Shown: positions 1 through 12,108 of the stretch, in pieces
Position numbering within the stretch: the first letter of the stretch is position 1
How the letters are laid out: each line of letters begins with the position of its first letter
Translations under genes and position numbers: made by a program
Assembly: GCA_033030425.1 (NCBI GenBank)
Contig: JAUFSD010000006.1
Location: 1,612,001-1,676,000 of the forward strand
DNA: 64,000 nt
Direction of reading: 5' to 3'
From: Verpa conica
Lineage: Eukaryota; Ascomycota; Pezizomycetes; Pezizales; Morchellaceae
The notes under the pieces: generated by a model
Database searches by the model: none
What the model saw: the letters and a program-made list of their open reading frames with translations, nothing else
Told to the model about the DNA's origin: nothing

Positions 1-441
1 TGAAGAGAAACCTCGCTGCGTGGACCGAAAGAGGATCTCCCAAATATAGATTTCATGTTCATTGATAATCTCAATATATGGCTGAAGAATGCCCCACGAC
101 TCAAATAGGTCATTGAGCATTTAGATGGCCTACGTTCTATGTTTTCGAGCGATCTTCTGACATCCCCGGCAATATCATTAGCTCTCATAACCATTTCCTT
201 TGTCCTATATTATATTAGCTCAGTGTTACCAATAGGAGTTCAGAAGTTATCGAACCGTGTATTTGTCATTTCTAGATTTACTAGCTTACGGTTTGGTTTG
301 AGAAATCGTGTTTGTAGGGGTGATAGGGTAAGAAATAAGTATATGGAAGACGAATGAAGTAGATATATGAGGCGGTAATACTGCGGCTGTAGTAGCGTTA
401 TAATGACGGGTGAGGGACGTCAGGCATGATACTAACTAGCC

Positions 442-458
442 CGAGTGACCTACTGTGA
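442..458 (+). promoter_or_regulatory. Bipartite motif CGAGTGAY-N5-RTGA, copy 1
   Basis: Reads CGAGTGAC, five bases, GTGA. It is one of 13 exact matches in the window. No gene start is nearby. Binding by a protein is inferred only from the recurrence. Confidence 0.55.
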
Positions 459-1399
459 CCACAGATTACGTCTCCACACTACACAACCCATCAATCAATC
501 CTCCTCCCGTTCAATAAACATCAACATATCTAAGACCTACCTCACTAGAACCCTAGCATAGTACTAATACAATAGCATCCCCACGCATTAAGCCCTCCAA
601 GTTCTTTAACAGCAAATTATGACCACCTGGCTTGGCTTTCTGGCATAGTCAGTCATAATGCAAGACTAGACTAGATGCCTTTCTAAGCAAGCATTATTAC
701 CCTAAATAAATAAGTTCGGCATCCATTCTAAGGAGCTTGGGTAGGTCCGGGCTCGCCCACTTCGGTGGAGAGATATACAAACACAGCGACACCGAGGCCT
801 TATGGTATATCGAACTCACAGCTGCGTCTGTGATAGGTTCAAACTTTCTTTAGTCAGCCAGTCAGCCATTTGCCACTTTGCAGTACAACACTCACCCCTA
901 AGACAACATTAAATTTTAAGTGGAGAGGCGGATTGAAGAAAACATCTAAACTCGGTTCGTCTATATCCACTATCTCTAGACTTATGTATCAGTCACTAGT
1001 TATTCTAATAGTAAAAAAACACAATCAGAGAATAGAACCCTACTCACAATATAGCGAAGGTAAATAAAGTATGGAGAGTACTGAAGATATTGACTGTAAT
1101 AAATAAAAAAAAAGAAATAAAGAGATCAGAACTAAAGAGTACACTAGAGTAATCATGAACAGTGTCTCTCGAGTGAGCCATAGGCTACTAAAGATCCCTA
1201 TATTAGTACTGAACTTCATCCCCAGCCAAACGACTAAGGAGCGGTAACAGAGACAAAAAATATCAAGGAAAAAGCAATATGCTTTAATCTACTGCTGTGA
1301 CACAAATGGTATAATCTTATCTATATTAAACTTATTAAAAGATCATCTTGTAATGTGACAACTAGATACTAGAGCTTTCCTCTGACTCATTTCACTCTA

Positions 1400-1581
1400 A
1401 AGTGCTTCATCGTGAAGCCGATCACCCCCCCTAGAAACCGATCACTTGGCCTCTCTTGGGGGTTTCTCTGTGGGGATTAGTCTCATTTTATTGCTGCGGT
1501 ACTGAGCTTTGGCCGTAGCTTGGTACTCATATATCGTATGATTGGTTTCTAGGCGGTGATTGGCTTCACTGTGAAATACTT
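1400..1581. repeat. MITE-like inverted repeat with TA flanks
   Basis: The first ~47 bases (from AAGTGCTTCATCGTGAAGCC) match the reverse complement of the last ~45 (ending GTGAAATACTT), with scattered mismatches and small gaps. Most mismatches are C/T or G/A transitions, which fits RIP-like decay. A TA dinucleotide flanks both ends (1398-1399 and 1582-1583), as for Tc1/mariner-type target duplication. The ~90-bp centre has no ORF. It is best read as a decayed non-autonomous element of about 182 bp. Confidence 0.65.
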
Positions 1582-2350
1582 TACTACCTAGGGATTAGGT
1601 CAACATGTGCTAGTTGATAGACCTGTGGAGGAAGACCACGAAAGAGTCACTAGAAATTAGATTTTATTGTAGATTAGAGCAACAAAAATATATGATAACT
1701 TGGCTAAACAAGAGGTCTAGAGAAGGAATATCTTTCACTAGTAAGAAATATATAGGCTCAGATGCCCTAGAATGAAATAATACAAAATACAGTCCCATCC
1801 AGAAACCCTTCGATACTATCACGCATACATCCTTCAAAAACAAACAAATAGACAGGCACCTGTGAGAGGGTTCCGCCGAACTAATAATGTTCAAGCGCCA
1901 CGAGTGACACTACGACTACGCACCTAACTCAACTTAAATTTCTATTCACCGCTGAAACAGACATACACTAGCAACGATAATTATCATTACCAAGCCCTCC
2001 CCAGAGTCACTACTCTATAGAACCGCCTCATAAACGTGGCCGTCGTTATTGTTGAAAAAACAGACCTTACGCCTCCGACAAACATCGCAAAAGAAAAAAT
2101 GAAAAACACAAAAGATATCAGGAGAATTTTAAAAAACATAGGAGGTAAATGAAAAAAGAAGAACGATTACCACTAAGGTATCCACCCATTCACGATATAA
2201 ACCAAATACAAAAACAGAAGAAAAAGAACCCCCGTTGTTGAAACACCCTTTTACCACGACTAAAAGAAATGACGTAAAGAAAAGAGTTTTTTTTTAGGAA
2301 AAGAGTCAACCGAGGAAGGAATACTATGCACCTTGCTACATAGTAAGAAC

Positions 2351-3925
2351 CTACTCCATTGCCCACCTCTTCTCCCTCATCCCCATCTCCCCAGTCCTGG
2401 TGCCCTCTTTCTCCGCCTTCCAGTCCCAATATTCGCCCAACCTGATCTCCGCATATCCCTTATAATCAAAGTGGATTTGACTAATCTCGGCCTGGATGAG
2501 TGCCCAAATACCCCAGTAAAAGCCTGGCACACCTCTAAATAGGTCCACCTCAGCCATAAGGCTCTCAATCTCGGCTTCCTGGGTTGCACTGTGGAAACAG
2601 TTACGGTGCTGATGGAAGCTCTGAATGTAATGTTTGATGAACTCGCGGCGGGTAGAGCGGGTTGGGAGAAGGTTGTAATCGCAGTCAAAACCACCCCATT
2701 CAGCGAAATGGTTAGCAATGTCAAAAGCGCGTTCACAAGGGGTGGAATATCTATTTATCGAGTTAGCAATCGATAGCCGCTCACAGGTCCTGAGAGAATG
2801 CATACTCGTAATCAATAAAGTGGACCTTCTTAGCCCCGTTGACGGGCGCAATACCCTCCTCTTCGGGTAATATAATAACATTCCCGTTTAACAAATCGCA
2901 ATGCCCAACCACAACCCCCATCCCTCCATCCTGTCCTTTAATCCCGTACCCTCCTTCATCTTCTTCCAACTGCAATAACTCCAATTCTCCCTGAAGCAAC
3001 TCTTTTCTCTCCTTCTCAGACTTGCTCGTATCTGGCAGCGCACTGATCCATTTCTGCAACACATTCCAGAGTGTCACATCAGGCTCAGATGAGGAAGCCG
3101 AGCTCGAGGAAGCCGGGGATGGTGGCGGGGTAGTGCTAGTCGGAAGAGTACCATGCCATTCCCCCATACGCTCCGCGACAGCTCTCCAGATGCTAGGCTG
3201 CGACATTTCCGGGACAGTGCAGACTCGGCCGGCGACGAATCTATAGAGGAGGCCATTTTCGAAGCGAGCGAGGAGAGGTGGGGCGAGGCCGTGCCTGGAG
3301 AGGAGAAGGTGGGATGCACATTCACCTATTTTGTGTCAATTACGCTCTTTTAAAGAAAACTACCCGAAGCGGAGATAGAGAACTTACGTTCACGATCAAT
3401 CAAGATGCTAGTGTCTCTTCCATATGCGCGTAAAAGCACAGATTCCTCATCCGCAAGCCTCTTTGCTTCCGCTGGGGATGTACCCTCGGGAGGATTATGA
3501 ACACATTTAAGAAGCTATTTGTAGAGACAAAATCAGCCGATCATTCAAAGAAACAAGAGCGAGCTCCGATAACATAGCAATAATTGCAGAGTTCTGGTTA
3601 CCCAAGTCCGTTGTTGCGATGACCACCTTTCACATGCTTGCAAAAACGCACTAACGCAGGGAAACCCGTTGAATTCGCCTCAAAAAAGCAAATAAAAAAC
3701 TCAACAAAAAAAGTGAACAGTTCAACATACAGTATTGGTGATTCCATCTGTGAACCTCACGAGCTTAATCCCTCTTCCTCCCTTGGCAGGATTCCATTCT
3801 GGTAGCAGAGTATATACCAGCTGCTGGGCTGATGCGTCTGAGTTTGCTGGGCTATAGGATAGCGGGAGAACTGGAAGCTGCTCCATCTTTGCTAGAGCCT
3901 GTAGGGTTGGTTTGGCTGAAGACAT
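2351..3925 (-). CDS. EKI1: Ethanolamine kinase (choline/ethanolamine kinase family)
   Basis: Phosphorylates ethanolamine with ATP, the first step of the cytosolic Kennedy pathway to phosphatidylethanolamine. The spliced reading starts at the ATG at 3925 (MSSAKPTLQALAKMEQLPVL) and runs through 'KLVRFTDGITNT', a 'LLLSRHGLAPPLLARFENG' block, the catalytic 'VGHCDLLNGNV' (Brenner-type HxDxxxxN) and 'VHFIDYEY'. It ends in 'TPCERAFDIANHFAEWGG' and an acidic/basic tail. At least three introns are needed. The last runs 2751-2805 and joins GATTACGA to ATATTCC to give FIDYEYSTPCERAF; another joins DRE(R) to ECASHLL near 3318-3390. 'RFENGLLYRF' and the HFAEWGG block favour ethanolamine over choline kinase. 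Substrate choice remains an inference. Confidence 0.88.
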
Positions 3926-5770
3926 TTCTTTTCCTTTCGCTATGTGAATGGCTAGGAGCTGAATTGGGGGCTTGGAGGAGATGGCGAAGAGATGGCGAAG
4001 AGATGTAGTAGAAATAGTAATCTAGATGGGCTACAAGTGATGGATATGGCAGCAACGTAGTTAGGGAGATTCTAGAACAATGAATTTCACTACGAATGAT
4101 GAGATCCAATGTCAGAAGCTTTTCGGGCGAGGAAAGGAATAGTATTGCAGGTAGATGTAGGAGAAAGGGAGAAACCTGGGGGAGAGATAGGGTGGAAATA
4201 GGACAGGGAAACCTCGGTCTCGTGCTCTGATTTAACACTCCATCTCCTCCGGGCCGCGACATCATCTGGACACATTACTGGATGAATGGTGGGGTGTCAC
4301 TTGTGTGGCATCCCTTGTGCATAAGTTGTGGTAGATGGATAAGTGATGGATGGGCAAGATGTGAGGTTTCTACCCCTGAAGGAGCGAGGGTCCCATGGGA
4401 CTCGACAGCTCAACAGCTCGACACCGGTTTCTCCCTTCCGAAGGCGAACAAAGTGGGGCTCTGTAGCTGGCTGGCCACTGGCCAGAGTTGAGATCGTCAC
4501 CTTGCACATGTCAATGGAAGAAGGGCGATTATTTGCCATCAAGATCATTACGTAGGCTCTTTCCCTGCCTTATCAACAGACCCCTATCGTTTGTTTGTCT
4601 GTTTGAGATCTGATAACCATCAAGACACCAAGCCCCCAGTGAGAAGAGCAAGAACAGGAACAGGAACAAGGGATTTGAAAGGAGCCTGGGCATATTGGTG
4701 TGATAGGTCATGCGTATGTACAGGCGCGGAATAAGTAGGAAACCCTTTACAGCGGCTGTTTGAGTACCGAACTGCTCAATTTCTGCATCTTCGGCTACGG
4801 CCCGGGAAAGTGCTGTTCTGACTGCTGCCAGTTGTACAACCACAATTACGACTATAAGGCAGTTGAGCGCATTCTTTAGTTGCTCTCTAGTATGTCGAAA
4901 TCAAAATTTTATCTGGCCAGATAAAGCGCAAGGGAACGATTTCTGTGCTGCCTGGGATGACCGCCAGCGAGGAACAGTCCCTTTCCTGCAATTGCACATG
5001 GCAATCCCCTCTACTACATGCCCATGTAGTATACTCGCCCATTCTCTAGTGGCACTTGTGGTCATTGGCCTGTCCCCAACCAAGCAACATTACCTTTTCA
5101 CCGGCAAATAGGAGTTGTTGAGAGTAGAGACCAATCCTATGCTACCTCTGTTGCCGCAGCAACGACAGTTTACAGATTCACGTTATTGACCTTGACTATT
5201 CGGGGGCTGCTACCATTTGAGCCTCAAAATCATCTTGAAAATAGATGTTTCTCCCCCAAAGATAGCGGCTATACACAGCCCCCTCCCTTTGTGGAAAAGA
5301 GAAAAAGATAAAACTTGAGCGTTGATCGATGCTGATTGGATCGACACCCTTTATCTCCCCCAGGAACCCGATATGGAGATATTCTATGTCTCCTAACTTC
5401 CACATAAGACAGGTCAATTGAATTTATCATTACTCCAACAGGTTATTTTCATAGCCTAATTATCAGCCAACCCAAGCGAAACAATACACTCCCTCAGCTC
5501 AGGGGCCAAGCGCTATATAGAGCCTAAGAAGAGAGAAGGAGGTGCCCCTGAGCCTACCACAACAGCTACAAGAAGTTTAAGAGAGGTTCTTCAGCGGCCA
5601 GACCCAAGAGTTTTAGTGATCAGACTCTAAAGCTAACGACCTCTGGCGCTAAATTATACAAGCATTTTTCTGCATGTAAGGAATATTACTCCTGCCACCG
5701 GAAAGTCTTGTCATCTAACGCTTACAGAGTAATCAAGACGTACATCCCAACCCCCACCCCTTACTTCACC
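3926..5770. other. Intergenic, divergent promoter space of EKI1 and the DUF3405 gene
   Basis: Upstream of both neighbouring genes. The short ORFs here overlap on both strands, have no recognisable domains and do not splice into anything convincing. I see no RNA gene or repeat. Confidence 0.55.
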
Positions 5771-8113
5771 ATGGGCTGGTGGAAGAATCTCCAGGATACA
5801 CTCCACCCTCCTCCACCCCGCCGCGCTCCTCCGCCTCTTCTCACATCTTTCAGCGCGTCATCACTATATATCGACCTCGAATCCCCCAAAGCATCATGGG
5901 CCGAAAAGATAACTACTCGCCGCTCCCCATTCACCCTCCGCCGTACCTTTGGTCGCATCATTATCACCATGACAGCGCTCACGTTGCTCATGGTGATATT
6001 CTCAATCAGTGGGTTCTCGACCGCAAAGTTCCGCGCGGGGGGCGGCGGATCTCCTCTTCCACCTTCGTCCCCTCCCCCTATATCATGGGACAAATTCCCT
6101 TTCCTAAAAAACTACTATAAGGGCCTATTCAGCCTTGTAGACAACAGCTTGAACATCCCCGAGTACCCGCCACGCATCGCACATGAGCAAGAAGCAGCGC
6201 AGAGCTCGTCAAGGCCAGACGTGGTAAAAGGTGCTGGGAAGAACGCCAGGAGCAGGGAGTTCAACCCGTACCCGAAGTACGGGAACGACGAATATAAACA
6301 AATCTGGGAAGGTGAATATAAAGAGTGCTCTTTTGATGAGGGTGAAGAGTTTGTAGATGGGGAGACGACGAGGGGACGACCAGAGGTTAGAGTTTTTGAT
6401 GGCGTGCCTGAAGGCATGCCGGCGCCGACCTTTGGATCTCATAAGTTGTTGGGGATTAATGATGATGTGTGTTATGATCGGTACGGGAGGTACGGTACAT
6501 ACGGGTACGGGTATAATATTTCTGAGGGTGGTTTAGGAGAGGCTATTAATGATGGTGGGGAGGACGAGAAAGATATCGAGACCGGTTGGGGACCAGGTAA
6601 CATGCCGTTTAACAGGATTGACTGGAGAGGTGTCAATTGGGGTACACTGCAAAGGAATTGTTTTAAGAAGAACAAGGATCGATTTGAGTATGTGGGGTCT
6701 AAGGATACCTTATTCCCAGCAGAGGAGCTCCTATCTATAAAGGATACCGTGGAGGAGATAAGTGAAGAAAATCCCCCACCACTACGTAGGGGCATGCCCG
6801 GTGGTGCTCTCCACAAGCAGAAGAAATACCTCCCCCGAACTGCAGTCCTTATTCGAGCTTGGTCTGGCTACAGATACAGTGCTGGGGATATTGCCTTTAT
6901 CCGTTCCCTCATCTCTGAGCTTTCTATCCACTCTGGCGGGGAATACACCATCTATCTCCTCGTCCACTCCAAAGACAATAAAGTTCCTATCTGGTCCGAT
7001 AGCGATACTTATCGGAAGGTTCTCCAAGAAAACGTCCCCGAAGAATTCTGGGGGATTACAGAGTTATGGAATGAGGCAATGATGGGAGCCGTGTATGCCA
7101 GAATGGAGGGATGGGAGTACAGAGACCTGCCACTACATGGTGTCTACCGTAACACCTTCATGCCAGTCCAATGGTTTGCTCACCGCCACCAAGAGTTTGA
7201 CTTCTTCTGGAACCTGGAGATAGATGCACGCTATCTAGGCCACTGGTACCAACTCTTCGACAAGATGGGATCCTGGGCAAAACAGCAACCTCGAAAGCAC
7301 CTCTGGGAGCGTAACGAGCGCTTCTACATCCCCGAGGTCCACGGCACCTACTCCGCCTTCTCCGAAATGATCTCCAATTCCATCCCCGTCAATTCCACAA
7401 TCTGGGGTCCTCCCAAGGTCGATACTGTCACTATTCACCCTGATGACCCTATCCCACCATTTCCCTCTGCCGAGGAAGATGTGGACTCTACCTGGGGTGT
7501 TGGTGAGGATGCAGACCTACTTACCATGAACCCAATCATCGACCCCGAGGGCTCAGACTGGGGTCTCAGTCCCGACGTAACCGGGTATGGAACCTACACC
7601 GAAGCATCCTACCGCTATAGCCAAGATCCACACAAAGACCGCTTCAAAAAGCCGCCCCCTCCACCTCCCGGAACCCCAATCGGCCCACCACGCCGTACCG
7701 CAATCGTTGCCATCTCCCGTCTATCCCGTCGCCTACTCAACCGCATGCACTGGGAGAATGCGGTCGAAGGCCACACAATGTTCTCTGAGATGTGGCCGGC
7801 ATCTTGCGCTTTCCATCATGGCCTCAAGGCTGTCTTCGTCCCTCACCCTACTTACATTGACCGTGAGTGGCCAACGGACTACCTTGAGAAGACTTTTAAT
7901 ATGGGTGTTTATGGCGACAAGACAGTGTTTGGAGAGGCAAATCAGCATAACTTTCTTGGGAGCTCGTGGTTTTATGTTTCAGGCTTTCCAACAGTGTTGT
8001 GGACGCGCTGGTTGGGTAGGTCAATGTATAATGATGGTGGAGAAGTATGGGATAGGAAGGATGGGAGAATGTGTTTGAAGGGAGTTTTAATGCATCCTAT
8101 TAAGGGGTTGTAA
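5771..8113 (+). CDS. DUF3405 family type II membrane protein, glycosyltransferase-like
   Basis: A 780-residue intronless protein. I chose the ATG at 5771 (MGWWKNLQDTL, context ACCATGG) because the longer reading only adds residues from a TTG codon. Residues ~55-90 hold one hydrophobic segment (TFGRIIITMTALTLLMVIFS) after a proline-rich cytosolic tail, so it should be a single-pass signal-anchored protein facing the secretory lumen. The DUF3405 core starts near residue 360: 'RTAVLIRAWSGYRYSAGDIAFIRSLISELS', 'YTIYLLVHSKD', 'FFWNLEIDARYLGHWYQLFD' and, near the C-terminus, 'MWPASCAFHHGLKAVFVPHP'. 'EIDARY' sits where a DxD metal site would be in a GT-A fold. The family is common in filamentous fungi and has no assigned reaction that I know of. 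A glycosyltransferase role in the Golgi is inference. Confidence 0.9.
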   Translation: MGWWKNLQDTLHPPPPRRAPPPLLTSFSASSLYIDLESPKASWAEKITTRRSPFTLRRTFGRIIITMTALTLLMVIFSISGFSTAKFRAGGGGSPLPPSSPPPISWDKFPFLKNYYKGLFSLVDNSLNIPEYPPRIAHEQEAAQSSSRPDVVKGAGKNARSREFNPYPKYGNDEYKQIWEGEYKECSFDEGEEFVDGETTRGRPEVRVFDGVPEGMPAPTFGSHKLLGINDDVCYDRYGRYGTYGYGYNISEGGLGEAINDGGEDEKDIETGWGPGNMPFNRIDWRGVNWGTLQRNCFKKNKDRFEYVGSKDTLFPAEELLSIKDTVEEISEENPPPLRRGMPGGALHKQKKYLPRTAVLIRAWSGYRYSAGDIAFIRSLISELSIHSGGEYTIYLLVHSKDNKVPIWSDSDTYRKVLQENVPEEFWGITELWNEAMMGAVYARMEGWEYRDLPLHGVYRNTFMPVQWFAHRHQEFDFFWNLEIDARYLGHWYQLFDKMGSWAKQQPRKHLWERNERFYIPEVHGTYSAFSEMISNSIPVNSTIWGPPKVDTVTIHPDDPIPPFPSAEEDVDSTWGVGEDADLLTMNPIIDPEGSDWGLSPDVTGYGTYTEASYRYSQDPHKDRFKKPPPPPPGTPIGPPRRTAIVAISRLSRRLLNRMHWENAVEGHTMFSEMWPASCAFHHGLKAVFVPHPTYIDREWPTDYLEKTFNMGVYGDKTVFGEANQHNFLGSSWFYVSGFPTVLWTRWLGRSMYNDGGEVWDRKDGRMCLKGVLMHPIKGL

Positions 8114-11100
8114 TGATAGTGTAAACGATTAGACGTTTTCGTTGCCTTGTTTTTCTTTTTTCTTCTTTGGTAAATAATTTTGTGTGGGAGACTTTTTTCT
8201 TTATACATATTATCCAGAGAGTTCTGCCCTAATGTAATTACTCTCACTACCACAAGTAGTTATTCTTAGAGGTACAAAAAATCCAACACAAAGCTAGTCA
8301 ACCAGATGACTCTCGAGACCGGCCAATTGCAGTTTGCGTGACAAATACTCCCTTGCTTTCCGACACCAAGTGAGTCACAAGACTTTACAGTATCTCTCGG
8401 CTAGAAACTTGTATTGCTATACCAAAATCACTTGAGGAATGTCGTGGGACGATTCCACAAGGTATCCTTGCATTATAGGGTCACAAATCTGACTATACGG
8501 CGACGTAATGTACGTAACACAGCCCATATTATATATTTATTACTCAACTCCACTGCAAATACCACCAGCGTAGAGTCTAAAACTCCTAAAGTATTAACGT
8601 ATATTAAACTAATCTCTACTTCCCTTGATGCATCTATACTGCCTATTACCGCGCTTATGGGTCTTATCCTATTACGCTGTGCTACTAATATCTACCTATG
8701 TGTAGTAAATTCTACTAAGGCACAATCCGCAATATTATGCATGAAATATCACTCGTAGTACCAACACACGCAGTACTGATATTATCGCTATAACCCACAC
8801 AGATAAGGACCTATGCAGATTTACCCAGCTGTATGAATTTATCTATTTTTACACCGAGCTTTCTATCCAACTAATCGAAGATGATTATAATCCCATTGCT
8901 AGACTACAAGTATCCAGCCCTATACACAAAGCTATACAGCAGCATCTATATAATCAAGCCACTAGCCAGACCGAACAAAAAGAAGAGAGCAACCTATCAA
9001 AGCTCACTCCAGGTGGCTAACTGGAATTCCACGTTTTTTCTTTTTCTTTTCCCGCAGCTCCCTAGACAAATCTATCGAATAAGAAACGTGTCTTTGATGC
9101 AACGAGACGTCGTCTATCCATCCACCCATCCATCCATCCACATAGAGGCTAGATCCTTTCCCGCAGGTTGCCTTATACTGACGTTACCCTGGGTGTGTGT
9201 GCTGATCATTGACTATCAGTCTAAAGTGCAAGATCTCCTACCGTGGCTCAACAAAAAAAAAAGGAAAGTGAGAGATGGGAAAGCGAAAGGAGTGAATGGG
9301 GAAAAAAAAACTGCACTCTGGATAAGAAAAAATGATATGATGTTCTCCAGCCACTATACTATTACTTGAAGAGGGAGGGTTGATTCTGAATACCAACCCG
9401 TGATCTGCAGCCCTAACCTTCTTTTTTTTCCACTTAGTAATCGACCAACAGATTTTTTCCTCTTTTCTCTTCTCCACTAAATAGATAAGTAATTGTATAG
9501 TTCACCTAGTTAGTGAAAGTGACCTACTCTGAGTATCACTTAAAAAAAGATACTATATTTTTACCACCTACCATAGCCTTCAAGAGTCCCCCTTTTTTCC
9601 TACCTACCCGCTATACAAAACAGAGAGATCTCCCACTACTTATCTAGGCGGGTAACGAAATAAGTTTCCACTTCTACCAAAAAGGTAGATAACCACCGAT
9701 GTTAAACAAAAACACCAAAAAAAAAAAAAACCTCCGACCTTCTCTCTAACGCCCGTTTTTTTCTTCTCCTTAGGCACATACATATAACTTTTATTCATAA
9801 TATTAATTATAGCTAAAGCTACATGTACTCACGATGATTTTATACCATCCTAGGCCAGGCGCCCCGAGTGACCCCCTATGATCTCCAACCGCCGCATCAT
9901 CATCGATCAACTCCCCCCTCCCCCACCCCACCAACCCAACTCACAACCCCTCCCAAAATAACGCACGGATCTCACAAGCGTGCTTGGTGTAACGTGTCAA
10001 AAAGCTTAGCATTGAAACGCAACACGCGAACGTTTCATGTCCGAAATTACATTTCTTTATATTCTACTTTTTTTTCCCTCTCTTTCTTTCTAAAATATAA
10101 GCTAGTAAATTAGTTAAATTACATGTAGTCCTTGGCTTTAATTGGGTGGGTGGGGCTAGTGAGTGGAAAGAGAGTATTTATAGAATTCAAGCCTCCTCCT
10201 CCTCCCCCTCCCCCAATCCGGAATCCGAGCATGCCTAGAACTCTTGGAGCAAAACCCCGGGTGAACCCCCAGGTTCAGCCAGTCTGTCTGTCGGTCGCGT
10301 GGTCATGGGGTTCATTACTCTGATCTAGACCATGTTTTTTATGCTTAGAAGGAGAGAGAGGTAACAAGAAAGAAAAAAAAGGGCAAATGCCGTAGATTCT
10401 GGTTTTTCGCCAATTACAACAACATCATCTATCTCCCCTCCACACACTCTCTCTACTATTGGCTATATGCACGATCTGACTGGATGTTGAAATCTTGGCC
10501 CAGTAAAGGAGAACCAACTTATCACAAACAAATCAACCATCCCCCCCTTAAAGCTGAAAAGGGGAGGGTCAGACAGTCAAGACTCATTTCGGAAATTAGG
10601 CCCGTCAGCATTGGCGAGAACGATCGTCGTACATGGTACAAGGGGTATCTGTTGGTTCGTTGAACCGAACCGAATCGAGGATTAGGCTTTTCCTGATTAC
10701 GAAGATCGCAATAAGGCACAACCGGGACTCCCATCCCTTGCAAATTGCACAAGAAAACCGTCGTCGCGCATAAAGTATGTAAGCTTAAAAACAACCAAGC
10801 TAGATTTAATTTAACGGCGAAATTTAATTCATAAATATGATTCCATTTCATTTAATAAAAAGAAGCAGGGTAGAAAAAAAATTGCTACAAGCAATCTCTA
10901 CGCATAGAAATTCGCCGTTACATGCAAGAAGTAATATACAGCCAAAAACCAAGAAGCTCAAACAAATAAAAACAAAAGAATGCAATTAAAATGAAACAAA
11001 AAACACCATGTTCCGTTGAACCCCGATGAAGAAAAGAGAAGAAAAAAAATTATACACCTGCGCATAGTAGTAGAGAACCTATTGCGTAAACCCAGCATTA

Positions 11101-11230
11101 TAAAACAATTGCAACCATATCGATGGAAGAAATTGATTAGCCCGCCAGAAATGACAACCCATTAATCTATCAACCACTTGACTATTTGCACCCCAGCTAC
11201 ACTTTGACACATGTTGCTCTATAGAGCGAT
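8114..11230. other. Gene-free stretch between DUF3405 gene and SOD
   Basis: No supported gene. It holds a CATC microsatellite near 9118-9140, several A- and T-runs, one exact copy of the 17-bp motif (9865-9881) and one near copy on the minus strand (8739-8755, ending ATGC instead of RTGA). The reading frames at 10132-10323 and 10522-10851 are low-complexity or lack any domain. Confidence 0.55.
9865..9881 (+). promoter_or_regulatory. Bipartite motif CGAGTGAY-N5-RTGA, copy 2
   Basis: Reads CGAGTGAC, CCCCT, ATGA. It lies in gene-free sequence. Confidence 0.55.
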
Positions 11231-12023
11231 TTAGAAGATAAAGACAGCGGCAGCGAGAGCACCTCCAAGAGCAAGGAAAGAGGAGACGCCGAAAGTGCTG
11301 GCAGAGCCTTTCTGGAAAACAGGAGCACTGGTGCTGGGGAGGTTCTCAGTGAGTATAATGTTGGCGCAGGTAAGACGTCCACCGCCGGCCTGGTGAATGA
11401 CGATTGAGCGGTTACCAACGAATGCACCGATACCGGGCTTGGTCGAGATGTAGAGATCGGTGTAAGAATCGTGGAATTCAACTATTCACGAAAATTAGTA
11501 CGGGAAGGAGAGCAGAACAAAATTAATACACTGAGGTGAAACGTACGCAAAGTTCCGTTTGTGTTGGGAATAGGATTGTGCTTTCCGGACAAATCACCGA
11601 CTTCACAAGTCTGAGGACGAGTCTTGTCACAAGGAGTAGCCTGGCCACGCTGATAAGGATCCAAATGGGACAAAGTGCCATTGCAGTTCCCGTTGGCAGG
11701 GACGGGCTGGTCGTGAACGTGGTAGTTGAAAGGGCCTGTAGCACCAACGAATCCCCGAAGATCAACCTTAACTGTAACGCCGGTACCGTTGACGGTATTA
11801 AAGGCAACTGTTCCGGTCACGGTGCCATTGAAGGTAGCGGTATAACTATTTCACCATCAGATTACGTTTCTTAGTATCAACGCGTGATAAGTATGACTTA
11901 CGTATATCCAACCGGGTTGTCACTCAGAGCAGCAGCATCACCGAGAGCACCAGTGGTGGCATTCTGGGCAGAAACGGCAGCAATGGCCAGAATGGAGGAG
12001 GCGAAGAGAGATTTGAACTGCAT
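11231..12023 (-). CDS. Extracellular GPI-anchored Cu-only superoxide dismutase
   Basis: Converts superoxide to peroxide at the cell surface. Three exons give 223 residues: 11902-12023, 11547-11845 and 11231-11481, with introns of 56 and 65 bp and all phases consistent. The start MQFKSLFASSILAIAAVSAQ is a clear signal peptide. The copper ligands of the SOD fold are visible: the HVH pair in 'FNYHVHDQPV', the bridging-type histidine in 'LSGKHNPIP' and the histidine in 'RSIVIHQ'. The zinc triad of Cu/Zn SOD is missing and the loop between is short ('NTNGTLLEFHDSYTDLYIST'), as in fungal Cu-only SODs such as Candida SOD5. The C-terminus is a small/serine-rich stretch followed by a hydrophobic tail (SSFLALGGALAAAVFIF), a GPI signal. 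A copy of the 17-bp motif lies 69 bp upstream of the ATG. Confidence 0.92.
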
Positions 12024-12091
12024 CTTTGATTTGATAATGAAGGGTATTATTCCAGGTAATTAAACAAGCAGGAATCGATAGACAGAATCAG

Positions 12092-12108
12092 CGAGTGACT
12101 GTAGATGA
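12092..12108 (+). promoter_or_regulatory. Bipartite motif copy 3, Cu-only SOD promoter
   Basis: Reads CGAGTGAC, TGTAG, ATGA. It lies 69 bp upstream of the SOD start codon, in the opposite orientation to the gene. Confidence 0.6.

Larger units (their letters stand above)
1..2350. other. Gene-free stretch, A+T-rich
   Basis: No ORF here has a recognisable product or convincing codon structure. The stretch is A+T-rich with many short homopolymers. It holds one MITE-like inverted repeat (1400-1581) and one copy of the 17-bp bipartite motif (442-458). A half-matching copy (CGAGTGAC without the second half) lies at 1901-1908. Confidence 0.6.

Noticed and set aside
4282..5417. Cluster of short ORFs on both strands
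   Set aside because: Mutually overlapping, none with a domain, and none joinable through splice sites.
5708..5770. N-terminal extension of the DUF3405 protein
   Set aside because: It would start at a TTG codon. The ATG at 5771 has a good context and precedes the proline-rich tail.
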